The notes: generated by a model not told the origin, from the sequence alone. DNA of 58,747 nucleotides from Alphaproteobacteria bacterium (GCA_018819265.1 JAHJQI010000006.1:1-58747), one strand, 5' to 3'. Counted from the first letter of the stretch, positions 35,240 through 45,802 are shown. Numbers and translations: made by a program.

Positions 35240-35992
35240 ATGAACAAGCTCGCTCCTGCCCACCCGCGTGACAGGCTCATCGTCGCACTCGACCTGCCGA
35301 CGGTCGGCGAAGCGCGCGATCTCGTACGGACCATCGGGGATGACGTTTCGTTCTACAAGATCGGCCTCGAACTGATCCTGTCGGATGGGCCGGAAGGCAA
35401 CGGTCTCGGCCTCGTCGGCGAACTCGTCGACCAGGGAAAGCGCGTCTTCCTTGACGCCAAGCTGCTCGACATCGGCAATACGGTCGAACGATCGGTGGCC
35501 CGCGTCGCCGAACTTGGCGCCGCCTTTCTCACCATCCACGGTCACGACCGCAAGACCATGAAGGCGGCAATTGCCGGACGCGGAAATAGCGATCTCAAGA
35601 TCCTTGCCGTGACCGTGTTGACGAGCCTGACCGCTGAGGATCTGGCCGAGCAGGGTATCCATGATGGTCTTGCCACTTCACCCGCCGATCTGGTTCTGCA
35701 CCGGGCAAGGCTGGCGCATGAAACAGGAATCGACGGCGTCATCGCCTCGGGCCAGGAAGCCGCCGGCATCCGCGCTGCTACCGGCGGCAAATTCCTCATC
35801 GTCACCCCGGGCATCCGCCTGCCCGGCAGCGACGCGGGAGACCAGCAGCGCATCATGACACCCGATCATGCCATCGCAGCCGGCGCCGACTACATCGTCG
35901 TCGGTCGGCCGATCAACGCATCCAGCGACCCGAAGGCCGCCGCCGCGACCTTCGTCCGTCACATCGCCGCAGCTGCGTGGAAAGCCACATAG
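35240..35992 (+). CDS. pyrF: Orotidine 5'-phosphate decarboxylase PyrF
   Basis: Final step of UMP synthesis. The catalytic signature VFLDAKLLDIGNTVERSV has the DAK-x2-D core, and DRLIVALDLPTVGEARDLV is the usual opening beta strand. The phosphate-binding region VVGRPINASSDPKAAAATFV ends the barrel. The start ATG 35240 gives 250 residues. It directly follows the adenosine kinase gene and precedes a DUF1330 gene by 38 bases. Confidence 0.95.
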   Translation: MNKLAPAHPRDRLIVALDLPTVGEARDLVRTIGDDVSFYKIGLELILSDGPEGNGLGLVGELVDQGKRVFLDAKLLDIGNTVERSVARVAELGAAFLTIHGHDRKTMKAAIAGRGNSDLKILAVTVLTSLTAEDLAEQGIHDGLATSPADLVLHRARLAHETGIDGVIASGQEAAGIRAATGGKFLIVTPGIRLPGSDAGDQQRIMTPDHAIAAGADYIVVGRPINASSDPKAAAATFVRHIAAAAWKAT

Positions 35993-36029
35993 ACACTTCG
36001 AAACGCCCTCGAGAGAAGGACAGCCGAAA

Positions 36030-36317
36030 ATGCCCAAGGGTTACCTCATCGCCCAAACCGTCGTCACCGACCCGGAAGCCTGGGGCAGATATGTCGAGAA
36101 GACAAAGCCTGCGCTGGCGAAATTCGGCGGCATCCCGATCGCACGCGGTGGCCGCTGCGAGATCCCGGAAGGAAACGGCTTCTCACGCAACGTCATCATC
36201 GAATTTCCCAGCTACGAAGCCGCACTCGGTTATGCCAGGTCGCCGGAGTACGCTGACGCGAAAGCCCTGCGCCAGGACGCTGGCATAATGAACATGACCA
36301 TTGTCGAGGGCATCTGA
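36030..36317 (+). CDS. DUF1330 domain protein
   Basis: A 95-residue dimeric alpha-beta barrel (ferredoxin-like) protein of the DUF1330 family: PKGYLIAQTVVTDPEAWGRY, ARGGRCEI and VIIEFPSYEAALGYARSPEYADAKALR. These small proteins have no firmly established role. ATG 36030 lies after GAAGGACAG. It may be co-transcribed with pyrF. Confidence 0.9.
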   Translation: MPKGYLIAQTVVTDPEAWGRYVEKTKPALAKFGGIPIARGGRCEIPEGNGFSRNVIIEFPSYEAALGYARSPEYADAKALRQDAGIMNMTIVEGI

Positions 36318-36347
36318 CCTTTGCCGCGAAAACCATAAGGGCCTGCC

Positions 36348-37091
36348 GTGCCCCACAACCCCGCTTCAGTTGAGCGCGCACCTGGCCCGTGGCAGGCCAG
36401 CGTCATCACGCTGTTTCCCGAAATGTTTCCTGGTCCGCTCGCCGTTTCCCTCGTCGGCCAGGCCCTCGAAGCCGGTCTCTGGTCGCTGCAGGCGGTCGGA
36501 CTCCGCGACTTCGGCGAAGGCCGACAACGCCAGGTCGACGACACCCCGGCCGGCGGCGGTGCCGGCATGGTCCTGCGCGCCGACGTCGTTGCCGCGGCGG
36601 TCGACAAGACGCGCGCAGCAAGCCAGGAAGCAGCCCGGCTTCCGGCGATCTACCTTTCCCCGCGCGGCGAACCCTTGACCCAGCGGCTCGTCAAGGATCT
36701 CGCCGCCGGCCCCGGCGTCCTGCTGCTGGCCGGCCGTTTCGAGGGCGTCGACGAGCGCGTCCTCGAAGCCCGCGACTTCCGCGAAGTGTCAATTGGCGAT
36801 TACGTCCTCTCGGGCGGCGAACTCGCCGCCATGGTGCTGATGGATGCCTGCGTGCGGCTCATCCCCGGCGTCATTGGCGCACCCGACAGCCTCACCCACG
36901 AAAGCTTCGAGAACGGCCTACTTGAATACCCCCAGTACACCCGCCCGCGCGAATGGGAGGGTCGCGTAATCCCAGACGTGCTGCTGTCTGGAGACCACGG
37001 TCGCATCGCCAAATGGCGCCAAAGCGAAGCCGAACAGCTGACCCGCATCCGCCGGCCCGACCTATCGACGCAAAAGCCGCATAAAAAGTAG
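36348..37091 (+). CDS. trmD: tRNA (guanine37-N1)-methyltransferase TrmD
   Basis: SPOUT-class enzyme that methylates G37 next to the anticodon and prevents frameshifting. The knotted SAM site is visible as [47 protein letters not shown], and [18 protein letters not shown] is the N-terminal motif. The start is a GTG at 36348. Normally rimM precedes and rplS follows; here rplS follows after 268 bases but rimM is 18 kb away on the other strand. Confidence 0.95.
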   Translation: MPHNPASVERAPGPWQASVITLFPEMFPGPLAVSLVGQALEAGLWSLQAVGLRDFGEGRQRQVDDTPAGGGAGMVLRADVVAAAVDKTRAASQEAARLPAIYLSPRGEPLTQRLVKDLAAGPGVLLLAGRFEGVDERVLEARDFREVSIGDYVLSGGELAAMVLMDACVRLIPGVIGAPDSLTHESFENGLLEYPQYTRPREWEGRVIPDVLLSGDHGRIAKWRQSEAEQLTRIRRPDLSTQKPHKK

Positions 37092-37221
37092 CTTCCCGGA
37101 TGTTCTACAACCGTTCCCTGCAGAGTTCGAACCCGGCAGCCTACGAGAATTATACGGCGCCGGATGCCGCGAAGCGCTGGGCATCTGAAGGCGCAAACAA
37201 AAAACAGCATCGACAGCATGA

Positions 37222-37327
37222 TCGATTTGCGCTAAATCGACCCCACTAATTCCCCAGATATGGGTTGCCCCTTGTGGGCTGCACGAGCGGTGCCCGTCCT
37301 CAGAAAAGGACAGGAGGCGGCGCTCCT
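37222..37327 (+). promoter_or_regulatory. Structured leader before rplS
   Basis: The trmD-rplS gap contains three small hairpins: TCGATTT/AAATCGA (37222-37240), GTCCT/AGGAC (37296-37311) and AGGAG/CTCCT (37312-37327), the last ending 32 bases before the rplS start. The contiguous second and third stems look like an mRNA leader of the kind that ribosomal proteins bind for autoregulation. That role is inferred; the L19 leaders I know are in other phyla. Confidence 0.4.
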
Positions 37328-37359
37328 CTGCTGTTTGAAAGCATCGAGGAAGAACAACA

Positions 37360-38049
37360 ATGAACATCATCCAACAGCTCGAACAAGAGCAGATGCGCGC
37401 CATTTCCGCCAAGCGCGGCGTGCCAGAATTCGGCCCCGGCGACACCGTGAAAGTCATGGTCAAGGTCGTCGAAGGCAAGACCGAGCGTCTTCAGGCCTAC
37501 GAAGGCGTCGTCATCTCGCGTGCCGGCAGCGGCCTCAACGAGAACTTCACCGTCCGCAAGATCTCCTATGGCGAAGGCGTCGAGCGCGTATTCCCGATCT
37601 ATTCGCCGCTGATCGCAGAAATCGAAGTCGTCCGCCGTGGCCGTGTCCGCCGCGCCAAGCTCTACTACCTGCGTGGCCGCCGTGGCCGTTCCGCTCGTAT
37701 CGCCGAGCGTACGGATGCCCGCGCCCGCCGCCTCAACGCAGCCTGGAAAGGCTTCAAGAAGCAGCGGGGCCAGCCCGACGATCTCAGCCAGATCAAGGGC
37801 ATCGATGAGCAGTTGCTCTCCCGCCTGAAACAGCTCAACTGCGTCAAGCTCGAGCAGATCGCCAACTTCTCCGACGACGATATCGCCAACCTCGACGATT
37901 TCCTCAACCTCGACGGCCAGATTGAAAAACAGGACTGGGTCGGACAGGCGCAAAATCTCGTCGCCGAAGCCGCCGCTGCCGAAGCCGCTGCAACCGCCGA
38001 AGCCGAAGACGCCGCGAAAGCTGCTGCAGAAGCGAAGGCTTCCGAATAA
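37360..38049 (+). CDS. rplS: 50S ribosomal protein L19 with HhH-like C-terminal extension
   Basis: L19 sits at the subunit interface. Residues 1-130 are the canonical protein ([59 protein letters not shown]). A further 100 residues follow. Residues about 139-170 ([21 protein letters not shown], then [10 protein letters not shown]) resemble the helix-hairpin-helix module found on alphaproteobacterial L21 and NuoE, and the end is an Ala/Glu-rich helix. At 229 residues it is nearly twice the usual length. No frameshift is involved. A terminator follows. Confidence 0.93.
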   Translation: MNIIQQLEQEQMRAISAKRGVPEFGPGDTVKVMVKVVEGKTERLQAYEGVVISRAGSGLNENFTVRKISYGEGVERVFPIYSPLIAEIEVVRRGRVRRAKLYYLRGRRGRSARIAERTDARARRLNAAWKGFKKQRGQPDDLSQIKGIDEQLLSRLKQLNCVKLEQIANFSDDDIANLDDFLNLDGQIEKQDWVGQAQNLVAEAAAAEAAATAEAEDAAKAAAEAKASE

Positions 38050-38079
38050 GCCGGCCTGACGGCTCAACCAAATTCGAAA

Positions 38080-38114
38080 CAGCCCGTGGCAGCCGTCACG
38101 GGCTGTTTTCGTTT
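38080..38114 (+). terminator. Rho-independent terminator of rplS
   Basis: CAGCCCGTG pairs with CACGGGCTG around a short loop and is followed by TTTTCGTTT. Confidence 0.9.
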
Positions 38115-38158
38115 CCCCGGCGTTCGCCGGCTATTTTCGCAACGCCAACGTTTCGCAG

Positions 38159-38686
38159 TCAGCCGATGTGCAGGCGCGTACATTGCCCGATCAGCGCCAT
38201 GAGACGCAGCAAGTCGCAAAGCCGCAGCGCAATGCACCCCTCGGTCGGCATTAATCCGCCGCGACCCTCGCCTGCGACGTGAATGAAAATGGCGCTACCC
38301 GCCCCCTGCACGCGCGGCCTGTCGTTGTGGCCGACAACGATGACGATGTCATAGAGCCGGTCACGCCTCCACATCCGCTCGGCGCTCGCACGATAAGGAT
38401 GGCGCACGGACCGGTTGTAGTTACCGTCGAACGGTGCATCGCACCAGCCATCCCGCGGACGCATTGCCGTGAGCGGCAGCATAGTCGCCGGCCGGTTACC
38501 ATGTCGGTCGGGACGATACAAAGCCTGCCGCAGCGGCCACACCCCGCGCGGCGAGGCCCCGTCTCCTTCGCGCTTGAAAGTCGCAATACCGGATCGACCG
38601 AGCGCGCACTGCAGCCTCAGATGGCCCGCCCGAACGATTCCGAGCGTCCGCCGTCCCGGATGCCTGATGACGTAGATGTGTCTCAT
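38159..38686 (-). CDS. L,D-transpeptidase (YkuD) family protein
   Basis: A 175-residue protein with a YkuD catalytic domain: IFIHVAGEGRGGLMPTEGCIALRLCDLLRL contains the catalytic histidine and cysteine (TEGCIAL in place of SxGCxR). Such enzymes form 3-3 peptidoglycan cross-links, abundant in Hyphomicrobiales, or attach lipoproteins. No signal peptide is visible, so export is unclear; it belongs to the short YkuD group common in this order. It converges on rplS, with the rplS terminator between. Confidence 0.85.
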   Translation of the reverse strand: MRHIYVIRHPGRRTLGIVRAGHLRLQCALGRSGIATFKREGDGASPRGVWPLRQALYRPDRHGNRPATMLPLTAMRPRDGWCDAPFDGNYNRSVRHPYRASAERMWRRDRLYDIVIVVGHNDRPRVQGAGSAIFIHVAGEGRGGLMPTEGCIALRLCDLLRLMALIGQCTRLHIG

Positions 38687-38872
38687 CGTGTGCTCGGCCC
38701 CGCTTGCAGCCCGCCCGTACTTGATCCAAACACCGCCCTTCCTGGAGGCTTAAGACGATATCGTATTAACCCGCTGCTGTGGGTTAACGAATCCCACGCC
38801 CTATGGTGTTGCAATGAACCCGTGCTAGATAACATTCGGTGACGACGAAGCACTATCTGGAGCGACGACGAA

Positions 38873-39559
38873 ATGAGCAATGTCCGCAAGATCCTGATCG
38901 TGGATGACGATGACGACCTTCGCGATTCCCTGAGGGACCAACTGGCATTGCACGACGAGTTCGAAGTCACGGTGGCCGACGCCGCCGGGCGCGGCATCGA
39001 GACCGCCAAGGCCGAACACCACGATCTTGTCCTCTTCGATGTCGGCCTGCCCGACATGGATGGCCGCGAGGCGGTGAAAATTCTGCGCAAATCGGGTTTC
39101 AAAAGCCCGATCATCATGCTCACGGGCAACGAATCGGATGCCGACCAGATACTCGGTCTCGACGCAGGCGCCAACGACTACGTCACGAAACCGTTCAAGT
39201 TCGCCGTGCTGCTGGCACGCATCCGCGCGCAATTGCGCCAGCATGAACAATCGGAAGACGCCGTCTTCACGATCGGACACTACACGTTCAAGCCGGCGTC
39301 CAAACTTCTCGTCGACGAGAATGGCGGCAAGATCCGCCTGACGGAAAAGGAAACCTCGATCCTGAAGTTTCTTTATCGTTCGGGCGAAAAGGTCATCACC
39401 CGCGACGTGCTGCTTCACGAAGTCTGGGGTTACAACGCCGGCGTCACCACCCACACCCTTGAAACGCACATCTACCGGCTGCGCCAGAAGATCGAGAAAG
39501 ACCCCTCCAACGCCGAGCTTCTTGTCACCGAAACCGGCGGCTACAAACTCGTCCCCTGA
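38873..39559 (+). CDS. OmpR-family response regulator (CenR-like)
   Basis: A 228-residue regulator with receiver and winged-helix domains. ILIVDDDDDLRDSL holds the acidic pocket, LVLFDVGLPDMDG the phosphorylated aspartate, TGNESDADQILGLDAGANDYVTKPF the Thr and Lys switch residues. The effector domain ends THTLETHIYRLRQKIEKDP-ETGGYKL. No kinase gene is adjacent. It resembles the CenR group, an essential envelope regulator in other alphaproteobacteria, but orthology is not proven. It converges on a cyclic-nucleotide protein. Confidence 0.9.
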   Translation: MSNVRKILIVDDDDDLRDSLRDQLALHDEFEVTVADAAGRGIETAKAEHHDLVLFDVGLPDMDGREAVKILRKSGFKSPIIMLTGNESDADQILGLDAGANDYVTKPFKFAVLLARIRAQLRQHEQSEDAVFTIGHYTFKPASKLLVDENGGKIRLTEKETSILKFLYRSGEKVITRDVLLHEVWGYNAGVTTHTLETHIYRLRQKIEKDPSNAELLVTETGGYKLVP

Positions 39560-39564
39560 TGCGC

Positions 39565-39975
39565 CTATTTTGATGACGGCTGCGAATCGTCGTTGCCCTT
39601 GGCCGCGATGGCATCGTCAAGGCGGCGCAACCGTTGCGCCATGACCTGCAGGACGTAGAGCGCGAATTTCGGATCGACGATGATCTGGGCCAGAAATTCG
39701 GCCCGGCTCAAAATCGCAACCTCGGTATTCGTAGCCACCAGAGCCGCCGCGCTGCGGGGGTACTCGTCGATCAGCGACATCTCGCCGAAGATGCCGCCCG
39801 GCCCGATCGTCTCGAGTACGCGCCCGTACATCAGAATATCGATCAGCCCCGAACGAACGACATACATCGCATCGCCCGCCTCATTGGCAAGAAACACCTT
39901 TTCCCCAGCCTGAAAGCTCGCGAACGGCACGCCGTCACGTTCCAGCTTGTCGAAATCGATCGGGCCTCGCGACAT
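39565..39975 (-). CDS. Second single-domain cyclic-nucleotide-binding protein
   Basis: A 136-residue cNMP-binding domain with little else: VPFASFQAGEKVFLANEAGDAMYVVRSGLIDI and the cassette GPGGIFGEMSLIDEYPRSAAALVATNTEV, where PRSAAA retains the phosphate-binding Arg-Ser. It therefore could bind cAMP or cGMP, unlike the paralogue at 17345. Its end is six bases from the response regulator's end on the other strand. In related genomes this pairing is common, suggesting a functional link. Confidence 0.87.
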   Translation of the reverse strand: MSRGPIDFDKLERDGVPFASFQAGEKVFLANEAGDAMYVVRSGLIDILMYGRVLETIGPGGIFGEMSLIDEYPRSAAALVATNTEVAILSRAEFLAQIIVDPKFALYVLQVMAQRLRRLDDAIAAKGNDDSQPSSK

Positions 39976-40019
39976 CTCAAGGCACTCCGGTCACAGTGGC
40001 GGGCGACCGCACCACCGTC

Positions 40020-41432
40020 TCAATCGCTGGGCTGCCAGCTCCGGACATCGACGAAATGACCTTCGAGCGCAGCGGCGGCTGCCATCTTGGGGGAAACGAG
40101 ATGCGTACGCCCCTTGAAGCCCTGGCGGCCTTCGAAATTGCGGTTCGACGTCGAGGCGCAACGCTGCCCCGGCTTCAGCTGGTCGGGGTTCATGCCAAGG
40201 CACATGGAGCAGCCCGGCTCGCGCCACTGGAAGCCGGCTTCGATGAAGATCTTGTCGAGCCCTTCGGCTTCGGCCTGCGCTTTGACGAGGCCGGAGCCCG
40301 GCACGATCATCGCGTAGTCGAGCTTGTCGGACACCTTGTGGCCCTCGACGATGGCGGCGACTTCGCGCAGGTCCTCGATGCGCCCGTTGGTGCATGAACC
40401 GATCCACACCACTTCGAGCGGGATGTCGGTGATTTTCGTTCCCGGTTTCAGACCCATGTAATCGAGCGCCCGCAGCATCGATGCGCGCTTGTTCTCGTCT
40501 TCCACCGCGGCCGGATCCGGCACTTCGCCAGTGATCGAAACGACGTCTTCAGGCGAGGTTCCCCACGTCAGCGTCGGCGGCAGGGACGCCGCATCGAGGT
40601 GGATTTCCTTGTCGAAGTGCGCGCCTTCATCACTGTGCAGGTTCTCCCAGTACTTCATCGCCATGTCCCAGGCGGCACCCTTGGGAGCCTTCGGCCGGCC
40701 TTTGAGGAACGCGAATGTCTTCTCGTCGGGCGCGATCATGCCGGCGCGCGCACCGGCTTCGATGGTCATGTTGCAGACTGTCATCCGGCCTTCCATCGAC
40801 AGGTCCCGGATCGCTTCGCCCGCATATTCGATCACGTAGCCGGTCCCGCCAGCCGTCCCGATCTCACCGATGATCGCGAGGATGATGTCCTTCGCCGAGA
40901 CGCCTTCGGGCAGCTTGCCGTCGACGACGACGCGCATGTTCTTGGCCTTTTTCTGCACCAGCGTCTGCGTTGCCAGCACGTGCTCGACCTCGGATGTCCC
41001 GATGCCGTGCGCCAGCGCCCCGAACGCGCCATGCGTCGAGGTATGGCTGTCGCCGCAGACGATCGTCGTACCGGGCAGCGTGAAGCCTTGCTCGGGGCCG
41101 ACCACATGGACGATGCCCTGCCGCTCGTCGAGTTCGTTGAAATACTCGATGCCGAACTCACTGGCGTTCTTCGCCAGCGTCTCGACCTGCAACGCGCTTT
41201 CCGGGTCTTCGATCCCATGCGAGCGGTCCGTAGTCGGAACGTTGTGATCGACGACGGCCAGCGTCTTTTGCGGCGCGCGCACCTTGCGCCCGGCCATGCG
41301 CAGCCCTTCGAAAGCCTGCGGGCTGGTCACCTCGTGCACGAGGTGACGGTCGATATAGAGAACGCAGGTGCCGTCGTCCTGACGGTCGACCGTGTGGTCG
41401 TCGAAGATCTTGTCGTAAAGCGTCTTGGCCAT
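40020..41432 (-). CDS. leuC: 3-isopropylmalate dehydratase large subunit LeuC
   Basis: Isomerises 2-isopropylmalate to 3-isopropylmalate in leucine synthesis together with LeuD, which is not in the window. The 4Fe-4S ligands are seen in [13 protein letters not shown] and [51 protein letters not shown] and [19 protein letters not shown] are family motifs. The ATG at 41432 gives 470 residues; the longer open frame adds an unsupported prefix. It follows lsrB on the same strand. Confidence 0.95.
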   Translation of the reverse strand: MAKTLYDKIFDDHTVDRQDDGTCVLYIDRHLVHEVTSPQAFEGLRMAGRKVRAPQKTLAVVDHNVPTTDRSHGIEDPESALQVETLAKNASEFGIEYFNELDERQGIVHVVGPEQGFTLPGTTIVCGDSHTSTHGAFGALAHGIGTSEVEHVLATQTLVQKKAKNMRVVVDGKLPEGVSAKDIILAIIGEIGTAGGTGYVIEYAGEAIRDLSMEGRMTVCNMTIEAGARAGMIAPDEKTFAFLKGRPKAPKGAAWDMAMKYWENLHSDEGAHFDKEIHLDAASLPPTLTWGTSPEDVVSITGEVPDPAAVEDENKRASMLRALDYMGLKPGTKITDIPLEVVWIGSCTNGRIEDLREVAAIVEGHKVSDKLDYAMIVPGSGLVKAQAEAEGLDKIFIEAGFQWREPGCSMCLGMNPDQLKPGQRCASTSNRNFEGRQGFKGRTHLVSPKMAAAAALEGHFVDVRSWQPSD

Positions 41433-41585
41433 GAACGAGGATGTCCGTTTTTTTTGCTGGTCACAGTTGCTGAAGTCTAGATAGCCCCGTCGCACCAACT
41501 TCGCAATCAACTGCGGTGCCGGGCGCCACTGGTGACTGCCGGCCAATTGCCGCCGGGGGACGCTATGGCGGTCAGCCTGATGCGT

Positions 41586-42476
41586 TCAATGCTTGCGCTG
41601 ACGCGCCTGGGAAACCAGGAAATCGCGCAGGACGTGAACCTTTTTCGATGTTTTCAGCTCCTCGGGGTAGACGAACAGGACGTCGAGCGAAGGGCTCTCG
41701 GCGTCTTCGAGCAGCGGCACGAGGTCGGATTCCCCCTCGGTCATGTACTCGGGCAGCATTCCAACGCCGATTCCCGACTGGATCGCATATTTCAGAGCAA
41801 TCACGCTGTTGACGCGGAACACCGGATGCCTCGGACTTCCCTCCGCGCGGCCCGCCGTTTCGAGCCAGGTGATCGGCTGCAGGTGGACCGCGGGCCGCCC
41901 GCTGTAGGAGACGATGCGATGCCGGTCGAGATCGTCAAGCGTCACCGGCGCACCGAATTTGCGCACATATCCCGTCGACGCGTAAACCCTGACGCACACC
42001 CGGAACAGAAGCCGCCGTATCAGGTCGGGCTGATCCGGTTCGCCCGTCCAGATCGCGACGTCGGCCGCCCGCATGGCGATATCGATCTGGTCGTCGTTGA
42101 GGATCAACTCGACGTTCACGTCTGGATAAAGCGCCTGGAATTCGCTGATGCGCTGCGTCGCCCAGACGGTTCCAAGCCCCAGCGGCGCGGTGATCCGTAG
42201 TTCGCCCGTCGGCTTCGTCGCGGTATCGGCAAGAAGCGTTTCGGCGGTGTGCAGCTTGTTCATCACTTCGACGACCGTGCCGTAGAGGATTTCCCCCTGC
42301 TCGGTCAAAACGAGGCCGCGCGCGTGCCGGTGAAACAGCGACTGCTTCAAATCCCGCTCGAGCGCGGCAACCTGCCGGCTGACCGCCGACTGGCTCATGT
42401 TCAGCGCCTCGCCGGCGTGCGTAAAGCTGCCGGCCTCCGCTGCGGCATGGAATATCCGAAGCTTGTCCCAATCCAT
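41586..42476 (-). CDS. LysR-family regulator resembling LsrB
   Basis: A 296-residue LysR regulator with N-terminal winged helix MDWDKLRIFHAAAEAGSFTHAGEALNMSQSAVSRQVAALE and C-terminal effector domain. The opening and its place beside trxB match LsrB of Sinorhizobium, a redox-responsive regulator of lipopolysaccharide and oxidative-stress genes. The effector domain here shows only one cysteine in clear view (FRVCVRVYAS). A nested-hairpin array begins four bases upstream of its ATG, so its promoter must lie within or beyond 420 bases of repeats, and the message leader would be highly structured. Confidence 0.85.
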   Translation of the reverse strand: MDWDKLRIFHAAAEAGSFTHAGEALNMSQSAVSRQVAALERDLKQSLFHRHARGLVLTEQGEILYGTVVEVMNKLHTAETLLADTATKPTGELRITAPLGLGTVWATQRISEFQALYPDVNVELILNDDQIDIAMRAADVAIWTGEPDQPDLIRRLLFRVCVRVYASTGYVRKFGAPVTLDDLDRHRIVSYSGRPAVHLQPITWLETAGRAEGSPRHPVFRVNSVIALKYAIQSGIGVGMLPEYMTEGESDLVPLLEDAESPSLDVLFVYPEELKTSKKVHVLRDFLVSQARQRKH

Positions 42477-42479
42477 TCG

Positions 42480-42810
42480 CTAGTGTCCCGTTTCCGAATT
42501 GCCGACACCTTTGCAGCACCCGTTCATCGGCAATTCGGAGACAAAGGGACACTAGCAAGATCAAAAGCTTAGTGTGGTGCTTGCTCGCAATTGCCGACTA
42601 CGAACCCAGCCGAATTGTTGGTCGGCAATTGCGAGATACCACACAAGTGGCCCGTCGCGCCAAAATCGCACCATGGCCCCAACCCCGTCCGATTTTGGCG
42701 CGACATAAGGGCCACTAGCGAGATCATGGGCTTAGTGTGGCGTTCAACGCGCCATAGTTGACACCAGCCTTGCCGCACCGTTGGTCAACTATGGCGCGAC
42801 GCCACACTAG
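42480..42810. repeat. Nested-hairpin array, locus A (four units)
   Basis: Unit 1: outer CTAGTGTCCC (42480) with GGGACACTAG (42546), inner CCGAATTGCCGA (42494) with TCGGCAATTCGG (42527). Unit 2: outer GTGTGGT with ACCACAC, inner CGCAATTGCCGAC (42586) with GTCGGCAATTGCG (42621). Unit 3 (alpha): outer AGTGGCCC with GGGCCACT, inner GTCGCGCCAAAATCG (42654) with its complement (42690). Unit 4 (beta): outer AGTGTGGCG with CGCCACACT, inner CGCGCCATAGTTGAC (42748) with its complement (42784). Terminal loops are 21-22 bases. Units 1-2 and 3-4 are each joined by a 15-base spacer such as CGAGATCATGGGCTT, giving a tandem dimer of about 164 bases. It fills the lsrB-trxB gap. Confidence 0.97.
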
Positions 42811-42897
42811 CGTCCCGCAAATAAGCTTCAGTGGCGCGCAGAGCCTCGACGCTGTCAGATTGGCAGCGACCGCATAACAACTCTAATAGTCGCAGAA

Positions 42898-43869
<972 letters not shown>

Positions 43870-44024
43870 TTAATCCTTGCTCGCCGCAACGCGCGGCCCG
43901 TGGTGATTTGCCGGAAATCACATCTACGGGCCGCGATTCGTTTTTTCGCAACACATATAGGCCGTCCCGCCCGCAGAATCGAGTTCGCCGATCGGCGGCG
44001 CTGCATAGGGGCCTGGTTTGTTCA

Positions 44025-44999
44025 CTACGGTGTATCGCCGCCACCGCGAAAAAACCCGACGACGGCCCTGACGACGGGCGGCGCGTAGAGCACCCGCCGG
44101 TGCCCCAGTCCCTCCAAGGCAAGCAGCGTTGCCTCTTTCGAGAATTCGGTCATCTCCACGGCATTGTGGAATGGCACCTCGTGGTCGTCCGTGGAATGGA
44201 TGACCAGCGCCGGCCTTTGCACGATCCTCAGGAAGCGCTCGCCGCTGAATGCCCGCATCGGCATATGCGAGATCCGCTCAAGTTGCCGCTCGAACTGACG
44301 CCGCGCGCGAACCGAAACCCCCAGCCGGTCCGCGAACCGTTTTGTCACCTCCGAAAACTTGTTTGGGGCCGCGATCAGGCAGTACTTGTCGAAAACCACT
44401 GCATGCGACAGCGGCCGCTGGCCTGCCCCCGCCATGAGGGCGGCCAGCGCGCCCATCGAGTGGGCGACGATCCCGTTGAAGGGACCGAAATCATCGGCCA
44501 CCTGGACCATTGCCTGCGCGCAGGCAACAAGGTTCGTGCGTTCGCCCCGGCTGCGCCCATGCGCCGGACAGTCCGCCAGCACCACGCGAAAGCCGCTGCG
44601 CCGCAAAGGTTCGGCGAGCGCCGACATGAACGAGGCTTCGCTGGTCCAGCCGTGCACGACCAGAATGCTGCCCAGCAAGCCTCCCTCGGTCCCCAAGTCG
44701 GGAAGCAGTTCGTAGGTCGCAACTTCCCCGACGCTGGTCATCAGCCGGGTCACCTTCGCGTCCCGCAGATGATACCGGGCCCGCGCAACGAGGACCGGAT
44801 GGTCGCGGGTTCGGTACTCGGAAAAGCGCGGAACGCAGAATCGGCGAAACGCGAGGTCTCCGGCGAGTGCGGGAGCTTTGCGGCTCAACAGCCCATAATC
44901 GTACCGGGGCGCCATCGTGCCGAGAGGGATGTAGTTCCCAGCCGGCAAAGCCGCCCGGCAGCGCACCCCGGTGCGAGACAGACGCTCCATGCCGCTCAT
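44025..44999 (-). CDS. Alpha/beta hydrolase, serine type
   Basis: A 324-residue serine hydrolase. VVHGWTSEASFM forms the oxyanion site, GIVAHSMGALAALMAG the nucleophile elbow, HSTDDHEVPFHNAVEM the acid and ALEGLGHRRVLYAPPVVRAV the histidine. About 80 residues precede the core and contain no signal peptide. The substrate is unknown. The start overlaps the radC stop by one base (TGATG), implying coupling. Confidence 0.82.
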   Translation of the reverse strand: MSGMERLSRTGVRCRAALPAGNYIPLGTMAPRYDYGLLSRKAPALAGDLAFRRFCVPRFSEYRTRDHPVLVARARYHLRDAKVTRLMTSVGEVATYELLPDLGTEGGLLGSILVVHGWTSEASFMSALAEPLRRSGFRVVLADCPAHGRSRGERTNLVACAQAMVQVADDFGPFNGIVAHSMGALAALMAGAGQRPLSHAVVFDKYCLIAAPNKFSEVTKRFADRLGVSVRARRQFERQLERISHMPMRAFSGERFLRIVQRPALVIHSTDDHEVPFHNAVEMTEFSKEATLLALEGLGHRRVLYAPPVVRAVVGFFRGGGDTP

Positions 45000-45802
45000 C
45001 AGATCAACCTCTTCGAGCGCATGCTGACGTGGCCTTCCCGGCCGACGATGATGTGATCGTGAACTGCGACGCCGAGCGGCTTTCCAGCTTCGATGATGAG
45101 CCGGGTCATATCGACGTCCGCCTTCGAGGGCGTCGGATCTCCCGAAGGATGATTGTGCACGAGGATGATGGCGGTCGACGAAAGTTCAAGTGCCCGCTTC
45201 ACGACCTCGCGCACGTAGACCGGCGTATGGTCGACGGTCCCCCTGCCCTGGACTTCATCGGCGATCAGCCGGTTCTTCTTGTCGAGGAACAGGATCCGGA
45301 ACAGCTCCTTGTGCTCATAGGCCTGGACCGAGCGTACGTATTCGAGCACCTCCGCCCACGAGGAAAGCACCGGCCGCAAAATCACGTTCGACTTCGCCAG
45401 GCGCTGGGCTGCGGCGCGCACGATCGTCAGCTGCGCCACCACCGCGTCCCCGACATCCTTGACCTCTTTCAGCCGCGGCACCGGTGCACTGATCACTTCG
45501 GCAAATGATCCGAAGCGCGCGATGAGTCGCTTTGCAAGCTCCTTCGTGTCCTTGCGTGAGAACGCATTGAACAACACCAGTTCCAACAGCTCGTAATCGG
45601 GCATCGCTTCGCCGCCATCGGCGAGGAACCTATCCCGCAGTCGCTGGCGATGACCGTTGTGCGATGGTGCGCTCGCCTCGAACAGAGGAATTTGCCCAGT
45701 TTGCCCGTCTTCTGCGCGCGCAGTCCCGCCACCTGGCGCAACGGCTTCGGACATCCCGCCCGTCCGCTGCCGGACAATCCTGCTCTTTTCGAACTCGGCC
45801 AT
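44999..45802 (-). CDS. radC: RadC-family JAB/MPN metalloprotein
   Basis: RadC/YeeS-type protein with an N-terminal helix-hairpin-helix region ([47 protein letters not shown]) and a C-terminal JAB domain whose metal motif [19 protein letters not shown] is intact (His-x-His and Asp). Despite its name a role in DNA repair is not established. The ATG at 45802 is preferred over a GTG three codons earlier. It lies between map and the hydrolase gene. Confidence 0.92.
   Translation of the reverse strand: MAEFEKSRIVRQRTGGMSEAVAPGGGTARAEDGQTGQIPLFEASAPSHNGHRQRLRDRFLADGGEAMPDYELLELVLFNAFSRKDTKELAKRLIARFGSFAEVISAPVPRLKEVKDVGDAVVAQLTIVRAAAQRLAKSNVILRPVLSSWAEVLEYVRSVQAYEHKELFRILFLDKKNRLIADEVQGRGTVDHTPVYVREVVKRALELSSTAIILVHNHPSGDPTPSKADVDMTRLIIEAGKPLGVAVHDHIIVGREGHVSMRSKRLI

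Noticed and set aside
42480..42810. Ordinary MITE or IS remnant
   Set aside because: A MITE would have constant terminal inverted repeats. Here the outer and inner stems differ between units while geometry is kept, and no transposase fragment is present.
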